Positions 57,403-64,000 of a stretch of DNA of 64,000 bases are shown in pieces. The notes beneath the pieces were generated by a model. It worked only from the letters and a program-made list of their open reading frames with translations. It did no database searches and was not told where the DNA came from. Each line of letters begins with the position of its first letter. Position 1 is the first letter of the stretch. The stretch lies in the NCBI GenBank assembly GCA_963784415.1, contig CAWARK010000003.1:106892-170891 (forward strand). Reading direction: 5' to 3'. A program made the translations under genes and the position numbers. This DNA is from UBA7672 sp963784415. Lineage in GTDB: Bacteria > Pseudomonadota > Alphaproteobacteria > Caulobacterales > Hyphomonadaceae.

Positions 57403-57510
57403 GCAGCGGGAGGGCTCCGTTCCCTTACATACCGGGCTGCGCGAGCAGCATGGTCACGCGAGGCCGCCTGTGCTTTGACGGGCTGGGGCTGAAACGCGTG
57501 GAGGGACGGA

Positions 57511-58440
57511 TTGGACGCCGTATCAGGTCCTGTTGGTGAGTTGGCGCAGGCGCAGGCAGCCGTGGCTGGCCGGCTTCGCGGCATCGATCCGGCGGATTTT
57601 CCGGCGCTGCGTCAGGCCTATGACGCCTTCGCGGCCAAGGACCCTACCCCGCCCATCGCGACCGAATCCGAAATCCAGCTCAAGGGCGTGAAGTGCCTCG
57701 GCCTGCTGCCGCAGGGCGGCAGTGGCGATCACGTGATCTTCTGGTGCCATGGCGGCGGCTTCACCATGGGCTCGTCGCGCTCGCATCGCGGGCTTGTTGC
57801 GCAGGTGGCGGGGCACGCGAAGACCGGCGCGATCATTCCCGACTATCGCCTCGCGCCGGAGCATCGCCATCCCGCTGCGGTCGATGATTGCGTCGCGGCG
57901 TATCTGGGCGTGCTGGGCGAGAGCATGAAGGCGAGCAATGTGATCGTCGCGGGCGACTCCGCCGGCGGCGCGCTCGCCATGGCGATGCTGCTGCGCCTCA
58001 AGCAACAGGGCACGGCGATGCCGGCGGGGCTGATCCTGCTGTCGCCATGGGTGGACCTCGGCAACAAGGGCTGGAGCCACGCCGCCAACGCCAAGCGCGA
58101 TCCCTTCCTCACCAGCAACGGTCTTGCGACGCGCGCGAACGAGTATTTCGGCGGCGCGGGACAGATGCCGATTCTTGACGCCGACCTGAGCGGCTTGCCG
58201 CCGACCTATATCCAGACCGGACAAGCCGAGATCCTGATGTCGGATTCAACGGCGTTGACGGAGCGGCTCGGCGCTGCGGGCGTGCCGGTGACGCTGGAGA
58301 TCTGGCCGGACATGTTCCACGTCTTCCAGGCGCGCTATGCGACGCTGTCGAACGGGAAGCAGGCCGTGCGGCGACTGGGCCGCTGGGCGGCGACGCATCT
58401 GGGGATCGACCTGAAGGCGGCGGCGCCCGCTGCGAGCTGA
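57511..58440 (+). CDS. Alpha/beta hydrolase of the hormone-sensitive lipase type
   Basis: 309 residues from a likely TTG start preceded by GAGGGA. Oxyanion motif HGGGFTMG and nucleophile motif GDSAGGALA mark the HSL/GDSAG esterase family; the Asp and His lie in the C-terminal third (near WPDMFHVF). It hydrolyses short acyl esters. It converges on sucA with 19 bp between. Confidence 0.9.
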   Translation: MDAVSGPVGELAQAQAAVAGRLRGIDPADFPALRQAYDAFAAKDPTPPIATESEIQLKGVKCLGLLPQGGSGDHVIFWCHGGGFTMGSSRSHRGLVAQVAGHAKTGAIIPDYRLAPEHRHPAAVDDCVAAYLGVLGESMKASNVIVAGDSAGGALAMAMLLRLKQQGTAMPAGLILLSPWVDLGNKGWSHAANAKRDPFLTSNGLATRANEYFGGAGQMPILDADLSGLPPTYIQTGQAEILMSDSTALTERLGAAGVPVTLEIWPDMFHVFQARYATLSNGKQAVRRLGRWAATHLGIDLKAAAPAAS

Positions 58441-58459
58441 TAGCAGCAGGCGCGCGCGG

Positions 58460-61400
58460 CTACTTCTCGAACGCTGCCTCGAGGAACGCGGCGAGTTCCT
58501 TGTTGTGGAGCGTCATGGTGCCGGCGGCGGTCGACGCGGAAGCGGGGCGGCCGACATAGCGGGCGCGCTTGTGCTTCACATCCAGCTTTTCGAGCGTCTT
58601 CTCGATGTTCCAGTCGACGAAGGACCATGCGCCCATGTTGCGCGGCTCTTCCTGGCACCAGACCATGTCGGCCTGCGGGAAGCGCGCGAGCTCCTTCATC
58701 AGGGACGCGACCGGGAACGGATAGAGCTGTTCGACGCGCATCAGGTAGACGTCGTCGATCTTGCGCTTTTCGCGCTCGTCGAAGAGGTCGTAATAGACCT
58801 TGCCCGAGCACATCACGACGCGACGGATGTCCTTGTCGGCCTTGAGCTTGACCTCGGCGCCACGGCCTTTGGTTTCAGCGTCGTCCCACAGCACGCGGTG
58901 GAAGGTGGCGCCCTCGGCCATGTCGTCGAACGAGGAGACGGCGCGCTTGTGACGAAGCAGCGATTTCGGCGTCATGATGATCAGCGGCTTGCGGAAGTCG
59001 CGGTGCATCTGGCGGCGGAGCACGTGGTAGTAGTTTGCAGGCGTCGTGCAGTTGACGACCTGCATGTTGTCCTGCGCGCACATCTGGAGGAAGCGCTCGA
59101 GGCGGGCGGAGGAGTGCTCCGGGCCCTGCCCCTCATAGCCGTGCGGCAGGAGGCAGACGAGACCGCACATGCGGAGCCATTTGCGCTCACCCGAGGAGAT
59201 GAACTGGTCGAACAGGACCTGTGCGCCGTTGGCGAAGTCGCCGAACTGGGCTTCCCAGAGGGTGAGCGTGTTCGGCGCCGTCAGCGAGTAGCCATACTCG
59301 TAGCCAAGCACCGCTTCTTCGGAGAGCAGCGAGTCGATGACTTCGTAGTGGGCCTGATTGTCGGAGACGTGGTTGAGCGGCGTGTAGCGCTCTTCCGTGG
59401 TCTGATCGACGAAGTGCGAGTGGCGCTGGGTGAAGGTGCCGCGGCACGAGTCCTGGCCGGACAGGCGGATCGGGAAGCCTTCTTCCAGCAGCGTGCCGAA
59501 CGCCATGTGTTCAGCCATGCCCCAGTCGAGGCCTTCGCCCGTCTCGGCCATCTTGCGGCGCGAGTCGACCGTGCGGGCGACCGTCTTGTGGATCGAGAAG
59601 CCCGGCGGAACGGTGGTGATCTTCTTGCCGATATCCTTGAGCTTCGCGGCGGCGACGCCGGTCTTGCCGCGCGTCTCATCATCCTTCGGCAGGCCGAGGC
59701 CGGCCCATTTGCCATCGAGCCAGTCGGCGGCGCCGGGCTTGAACGTCTTGGCCTTCTCGAACTCGGAATCGAGGAAGGCGTCCATTTCGGCGATCATGTT
59801 GTTGAGGGCGTCTTCGGTGATGACGCCCTCGTCCATCAGGCGGCGGGAATAGAGTTCGCGCGTCGAGGACTGGTCGCGGATCTTCGCGTACATCAGCGGC
59901 TGCGTCATCGTCGGATCGTCGCCCTCGTTGTGACCGAAGCGGCGATAGCAGAACATGTCGATGACGACGTCCTTGCCGAACTGCTGGCGGTATTCGGTGG
60001 CGACCTTGGCGGCGTGGACGACGGATTCGGGATCATCGCCGTTGACGTGGAAGACGGGCGCTTCGACCATCTTCGCCATGTCCGAGGGATAGGGCGAGGA
60101 ACGCGAGAAGGACGGCGCGGTGGTGAAGCCGATCTGGTTGTTGACGATGAAGTGCATCGCACCGCCGGTGCGGTAGCCGGCAAGGCCCGACAGCGCGAAG
60201 CATTCGGCGACGACGCCCTGGCCTGCGAAGGCCGCGTCGCCGTGCAGCAGCAGCGGCATGACCTTGGTGCGGCGCGCATTGCGCTCTTTCGGATCGGTGG
60301 CGCGGACGCCGCCGGCCTCGACCTCGTCGAAGAACTGTTTCGCGCGCGCCTTGCCGAGCACGACCGGGTTCACGATTTCGAGGTGGGACGGGTTCGCCGT
60401 CAGGGACAGGTGGACGCTGTGGCCGTCGAACTCGCGGTCTGACGAAGCGCCGAGGTGGTATTTCACGTCGCCCGAGCCGTAGTCGTCGCCGCCCTGCGTG
60501 TTGCCGCCCTGAAATTCGAAGAAGATCTTGTGGTAGGGCTTGCCCATCACCGCCGCGAGGACGTTGAGACGGCCACGGTGCGGCATGCCGACGATGACTT
60601 CGTCCATGCCAAGCGCGCCGCCGCGCTTGATGATCTGCTCGAGCGCCGGCACGCATGCCTCGCCGCCATCGAGACCGAAACGCTTGGTGCCCGGATAGCG
60701 CTTGTGCAGGAAGCGTTCGAAGGCCTCGGCCTCGACCAGCTTCTTGAGGATGGCGCGCTTGCCCTGGGGCGTGAACGAGATTTCCTTGTCCTTGCCTTCG
60801 ATGCGCTGCTGGATCCAGGATTTCTCGTCGGGATCGGAGATGTGCATGAACTCGACGGCGAAGGTGCCGCAATAGGTGCGGCGCAGGATGTCGATCATCT
60901 GGCGCGGCGTCGCGTATTCGAGGCCGAGCACGTTGTCGATGTAGATGCGGCGGTCCATGTCCTTCGGACCGAAGCCGTAGGTCTTCGGATCAAGCTCGGG
61001 CTGGTCCTCGAGCTTCACGAGGTTCAGGGGATCGAGGTGGGCGGCGAGGTGGCCGCGCATGCGATAGGCGCGGATCATCATGATCGCGCGGATCGAGTCC
61101 TGCACCTGCTGGTGAAGATCGGCGGGCGCGATGGTGGGGCCGACCTGCGGCGCCTTGCGGCGTTCCTTCGCGGCGTCTGTGCCCCAGTTGCCGTCGAGGG
61201 CGGAGACGAGTTCGCCGTTCTGATGCTTGAGCGGTTCTTTCCACTCGGGGCCCTTGGCGGCGTGGCCGGCATCGCCCTTGGCGTCACCGAGGGCGACGCC
61301 TGCGAAGAAGCGCTGCCAGCTTGCATCGACGGAGGACGGGTCCTCGGCGTACTGGGCGTAGAGCTGTTCGATGTAGGCGGCGTTGGCGCCGTACAGGAAC

Positions 61401-61465
61401 GCCGTGTCCAGCATGGCGGTGTTGTCCATGCCAGCAGCCTGGCCCGTCTTCGCCTCAGTGGTCAT
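58460..61465 (-). CDS. sucA: 2-oxoglutarate dehydrogenase E1
   Basis: 1001 residues. N-terminal region with FLYGANAAYIEQLYAQY, thiamine diphosphate-binding GDAAFAGQGVVAE, and the C-terminal transketolase-like domain (VNCTTPANYYHVLRRQMHR). It decarboxylates 2-oxoglutarate. It belongs with sucD-sucC on the minus strand, but an ArsR/SdpI-like pair on the opposite strand separates them. Confidence 0.97.
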   Translation of the reverse strand: MTTEAKTGQAAGMDNTAMLDTAFLYGANAAYIEQLYAQYAEDPSSVDASWQRFFAGVALGDAKGDAGHAAKGPEWKEPLKHQNGELVSALDGNWGTDAAKERRKAPQVGPTIAPADLHQQVQDSIRAIMMIRAYRMRGHLAAHLDPLNLVKLEDQPELDPKTYGFGPKDMDRRIYIDNVLGLEYATPRQMIDILRRTYCGTFAVEFMHISDPDEKSWIQQRIEGKDKEISFTPQGKRAILKKLVEAEAFERFLHKRYPGTKRFGLDGGEACVPALEQIIKRGGALGMDEVIVGMPHRGRLNVLAAVMGKPYHKIFFEFQGGNTQGGDDYGSGDVKYHLGASSDREFDGHSVHLSLTANPSHLEIVNPVVLGKARAKQFFDEVEAGGVRATDPKERNARRTKVMPLLLHGDAAFAGQGVVAECFALSGLAGYRTGGAMHFIVNNQIGFTTAPSFSRSSPYPSDMAKMVEAPVFHVNGDDPESVVHAAKVATEYRQQFGKDVVIDMFCYRRFGHNEGDDPTMTQPLMYAKIRDQSSTRELYSRRLMDEGVITEDALNNMIAEMDAFLDSEFEKAKTFKPGAADWLDGKWAGLGLPKDDETRGKTGVAAAKLKDIGKKITTVPPGFSIHKTVARTVDSRRKMAETGEGLDWGMAEHMAFGTLLEEGFPIRLSGQDSCRGTFTQRHSHFVDQTTEERYTPLNHVSDNQAHYEVIDSLLSEEAVLGYEYGYSLTAPNTLTLWEAQFGDFANGAQVLFDQFISSGERKWLRMCGLVCLLPHGYEGQGPEHSSARLERFLQMCAQDNMQVVNCTTPANYYHVLRRQMHRDFRKPLIIMTPKSLLRHKRAVSSFDDMAEGATFHRVLWDDAETKGRGAEVKLKADKDIRRVVMCSGKVYYDLFDEREKRKIDDVYLMRVEQLYPFPVASLMKELARFPQADMVWCQEEPRNMGAWSFVDWNIEKTLEKLDVKHKRARYVGRPASASTAAGTMTLHNKELAAFLEAAFEK

Positions 61466-61790
61466 GCTTTTCGTCCTGTTGCGCCGGAATCAGGGCGCGT
61501 GCCCTGAGCGCGTTTGGGTGGCACTCAGATGCTGCTTTTTGCGGCCAGACTCAACCTTTGAGGGTGAGACATTCTGCACATAAGACCGTGACCGGTTACG
61601 GACTGGTTTCACGGGCGCACCGATGCCTGTTTGCCGCTCGAAGGTCGCTGGCTTTTCCGGCAGATGATCCCATTGGAAATGGGGATGCAGACTTCCATCC
61701 GCATCATGGTCCGGGTCAGATTCTGACGGGCCATCACTGTCCGCACGACAGCGGCGCGCCGGAGACCAGCAATCCTATTTAGCCGTCCGT

Positions 61791-61830
61791 CGAAATAGTT
61801 CTTGACTCTAATTTCGATGATTAGCTAAAT
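61791..61830 (+). promoter_or_regulatory. Putative promoter/operator of the ArsR-SdpI-like pair
   Basis: Inverted arms CGAAAT (61791-61796) and ATTTCG (61811-61816) flank TTGACT (61802-61807), a -35 match. The palindrome TTAGCTAA (61821-61828) lies just before the start at 61837. Autorepression by the ArsR-like protein is plausible. Confidence 0.45.
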
Positions 61831-61836
61831 AACGAC

Positions 61837-62148
61837 ATGAGCGATATCTTCAAGGCCCTCGCCGATCCGACCCGCCGCAAGGTGCTGGAGCTTCTGCGCC
61901 AGCGGCCGATGACGGCCGGAGAGCTGGCGGGGCATTTCCCGGTCTCGCGACCGACCATGTCGGCGCACTTCGCGGTGCTGCGCGAGGCGGACCTGATCGA
62001 GTCGCTCAAGATCGGCACGACGATCACCTATCAGCTGAAACTGTCCGTGCTGGAGGACGCGCTGCTCGGCTTTGTCGGGCTGTTTGGCGCGCCGAAAGCC
62101 GCCGAAAAATCCGTACCGGGACGCACACCAGAAGGAGCCGCCGAATGA
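61837..62148 (+). CDS. ArsR/SmtB-family transcriptional repressor, SdpR-like
   Basis: 103 residues with a winged helix (DIFKALADPTRRKVLELL, then VSRPTMSAHFAVLREADL). No Cys metal site is visible, so it is not a classic metal sensor. The stop overlaps the next gene as ATGA. Like the Bacillus SdpR-SdpI pair, it may repress its own operon. Confidence 0.88.
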   Translation: MSDIFKALADPTRRKVLELLRQRPMTAGELAGHFPVSRPTMSAHFAVLREADLIESLKIGTTITYQLKLSVLEDALLGFVGLFGAPKAAEKSVPGRTPEGAAE

Positions 62149-62603
62149 GCGACAGTTCAACACCCGGCGCCGACTGGAAGGCTTTTCGGCGCAGCACCTG
62201 GAAGAGCCTGCGCGGCTGGCTTGTCATCGCCGGGTTGCAGATCGCCGGCGGATTGCTGCTCTCGCTCGCCTACAGGCAGGGCTTGATCGACACGGAAGGA
62301 ATGATCCGGGGCGCCATGGTGATCATCGGACTTGGCCTTGCCGCATCCGGGAACAGGATTCCGAAATCAACGGACGGTCCGCCGCCGCACACGCTGCCGC
62401 TCGCCGCCCTGCGGCAAAGAGTGCTCCGGATAGCCGGCTGGATGATGATGCTGGGCGGCGTTGCGTTTGCCGGCCTGTCGGCGTTCGCGCCGCTGCAGTT
62501 CGGCCTCGTGGCCGCACCGATTGTACTCGGCGTATCGCTGGCGATCGGGCTCGGCTTCGTGACGTACTGGATCCACGTCTACCACCGCTCACCGATGCGG
62601 TAG
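62145..62603 (+). CDS. SdpI-like membrane protein
   Basis: 152 residues with four membrane helices and the GNRIPKS sequence after helix 2, matching the GNxxPK motif of SdpI family proteins. In Bacillus SdpI confers immunity to a toxin and sequesters SdpR; here only the pairing supports a similar circuit. It sits within the suc region. Confidence 0.75.
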   Translation: MSDSSTPGADWKAFRRSTWKSLRGWLVIAGLQIAGGLLLSLAYRQGLIDTEGMIRGAMVIIGLGLAASGNRIPKSTDGPPPHTLPLAALRQRVLRIAGWMMMLGGVAFAGLSAFAPLQFGLVAAPIVLGVSLAIGLGFVTYWIHVYHRSPMR

Positions 62604-62617
62604 ACGCGGAGACAGGC

Positions 62618-63529
62618 TCAGCCCTTGAGGACTTTCGACAGTGTCGTGCCGAGGCGGGCCGGGCTGTCGGAGACGACGATGCCGGCCGATTGCATGGCCT
62701 CGATCTTCGATTCCGCATCGCCCTTGCCGCCTGAAACGATGGCGCCGGCGTGACCCATCGTGCGGCCCTTGGGCGCCGTGCGGCCGGCGATGAAACCGAC
62801 CATCGGCTTCTTGCGGCCGCGCTTGGCTTCGTCCTTCAGGAACTGCGCGGCGTCTTCTTCGCCCGAACCACCAATCTCGCCGATCATGATGATCGACTTG
62901 GTGGCGTCGTCGGCCAGGAACATCTCGAGGATGTCGATGAAGTCGGTGCCCTTGACCGGGTCGCCGCCGATGCCGACAGCGGTCGTCTGGCCGAGGCCCT
63001 CATTCGTGGTCTGGAACACCGCCTCGTAGGTCAGCGTGCCGGAGCGCGAGAGAACGCCGACCGAGCCCTTGGAGAAGATGTTGCCCGGCATGATGCCGAT
63101 CTTGCATTCGCCCGGCGTCAGCACGCCCGGGCAGTTCGGCCCGATCAGGCGCGACTTCGATTTCGACAGGCGGTCTTTCACCTTCACCATGTCGAGCACC
63201 GGCACGCCTTCCGTGATCGTGACGATCAGCGGGATTTCAGCGTCGATGGCCTCGAGGATGGCGGCAGCGCACCCCGACGGCGGCACGTAGATGACGGTGG
63301 CGTTCGCGCCGGTCGCGTCACGCGCTTCGGCGACGGTGTTGTACAGCGGGCGCTCGACGGTCTCGCCGTTCGGCAGCTTGCCGGTCCATTTCTGGCCGCC
63401 CTTGCCCGGCGTGATGCCGCCGACGAATTGCGTGCCGTAGGCAATGCCCTGTTCGGTGTGGAACGAGCCGGTCTTGCCGGTCATGCCCTGGGTGAGAACC
63501 TTGGTGTTCTTGTCGATCAGGATGGACAT
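62618..63529 (-). CDS. sucD: Succinyl-CoA synthetase alpha subunit
   Basis: 303 residues. CoA-binding N-terminus (NTKVLTQGMTGKTGSFHTEQ) and phospho-His motif GHAGAIVSGG. With SucC it makes ATP or GTP from succinyl-CoA. Downstream of sucC by 52 bp. Intact. Confidence 0.97.
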   Translation of the reverse strand: MSILIDKNTKVLTQGMTGKTGSFHTEQGIAYGTQFVGGITPGKGGQKWTGKLPNGETVERPLYNTVAEARDATGANATVIYVPPSGCAAAILEAIDAEIPLIVTITEGVPVLDMVKVKDRLSKSKSRLIGPNCPGVLTPGECKIGIMPGNIFSKGSVGVLSRSGTLTYEAVFQTTNEGLGQTTAVGIGGDPVKGTDFIDILEMFLADDATKSIIMIGEIGGSGEEDAAQFLKDEAKRGRKKPMVGFIAGRTAPKGRTMGHAGAIVSGGKGDAESKIEAMQSAGIVVSDSPARLGTTLSKVLKG

Positions 63530-63581
63530 CGTGTCTGCCTTGAAAGGTCGTAAAATGGGTTCGGCGAGAAGCGCGTGAGGC

Positions 63582-64000
63582 CTATTTGCCCTTGATGGCG
63601 GCGACGATCTTCTGCGCCGCGTCGTCGAGGTCGTTGGCCGGGATCACGTTGAGACCGCTCTCGCGGATGATCTTCTTGCCGAGCTCGGCGTTGGTGCCTT
63701 CGAGGCGCACAACCAGCGGGACCGAGAGGTTGGTCTCCTTCACGGCGGCGAGGACGCCTTCCGCGATGACGTCGCACTTCATGATGCCGCCGAAGATGTT
63801 CACGAGGATGCCCTTCACCTTGGGGTCCTGCATGATGATCTTGAAGGCAGCCGCGACCTTCTCCTTACCCGCGCCGCCGCCGACGTCGCAGAAGTTCGCG
63901 GGCTCTTCGCCGTAGAGCTTGATGATGTCCATCGTCGCCATGGCAAGGCCGGCGCCGTTGACCATGCAGCCGATCGTTCCATCGAGCGGAATGTAGGCGA
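63582..64000 (-). CDS. sucC: Succinyl-CoA synthetase beta subunit, partial
   Basis: The frame is open from the window edge to the stop at 63582, about 139 C-terminal residues. It contains GCMVNGAGLAMATMDIIKLY, EEPANFCDVGGGA and VNIFGGIMKCDVIAEG, all typical of SucC. The N-terminal ATP-grasp part lies outside the window. Confidence 0.96.
   Translation of the reverse strand, partial: AYIPLDGTIGCMVNGAGLAMATMDIIKLYGEEPANFCDVGGGAGKEKVAAAFKIIMQDPKVKGILVNIFGGIMKCDVIAEGVLAAVKETNLSVPLVVRLEGTNAELGKKIIRESGLNVIPANDLDDAAQKIVAAIKGK

Overview
The window comes from a motile alphaproteobacterium of the Caulobacterales type, most likely Hyphomonadaceae. The evidence is the combination of FliX, FlbT, FlaF and three flagellins with Caulobacter-type flagellar gene order, an alphaproteobacterial DksA, a 2-oxoglutarate dehydrogenase cluster, and a consensus CtrA box (TTAA-N7-TTAA) between fliX and flgI. 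The genus cannot be told from the sequence.

Positions 1-20190 are accessory DNA built as a stacked tRNA-linked island. From the left there is an ietAS-like pair (subtilisin protease, cut by the window edge, plus AAA+ ATPase), an intact tyrosine integrase, and a 0.71 kb tandem duplication holding a second, truncated integrase. Next come two perfect 48-bp copies of the 3' part of a tRNA gene (anticodon CGT, probably tRNA-Thr) at 4820-4867 and 20139-20186. These copies bracket a 15.3 kb defence cargo, nearly all on the minus strand. The cargo holds (i) a reverse transcriptase plus helical region followed by a separately encoded nitrilase, resembling the DRT1/UG1 RT-nitrilase antiphage systems but with its 5' end removed by an IS3-family element; (ii) a ubiquitin-like conjugation operon: TIR-HEPN-like-beta-helix protein, Ubl-like/E2 protein, JAB-E1 fusion and a large helical protein; and (iii) upstream of it, a HEPN-motif protein and a DUF4238 protein. 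Module (ii) is the best candidate for a little-described system.

Positions 20400-64000 are core chromosome: 2H phosphoesterase, thiolase, enoyl-CoA hydratase, HI0933-type flavoprotein; flagellar operons (fliL-fliM-DUF6468-motE-like-TPR leftward, flgF-flgG-flgA-flgH rightward); def, rmuC, recR, TRIC channel, dksA; fliX and flgI-flgJ-like-flgN-like; MarC; three flagellins around a DUF4398/OmpA pair; flaF-flbT; a MoxR ATPase and membrane proteins; then the TCA block sucB, lpd, sucA, sucD, sucC, in which sucB-lpd face the opposite way from sucA-sucD-sucC.

The reading frames of many genes, including recR, flgA and one flagellin, are broken by single-base indels (about 18 in 64 kb). Repairing them restores family-typical lengths. 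This pattern fits a draft assembly with uncorrected indels better than decay, so the frameshifts in the defence genes should not be read as pseudogenization or programmed frameshifting. I therefore annotate those genes as single loci and give the likely error positions.
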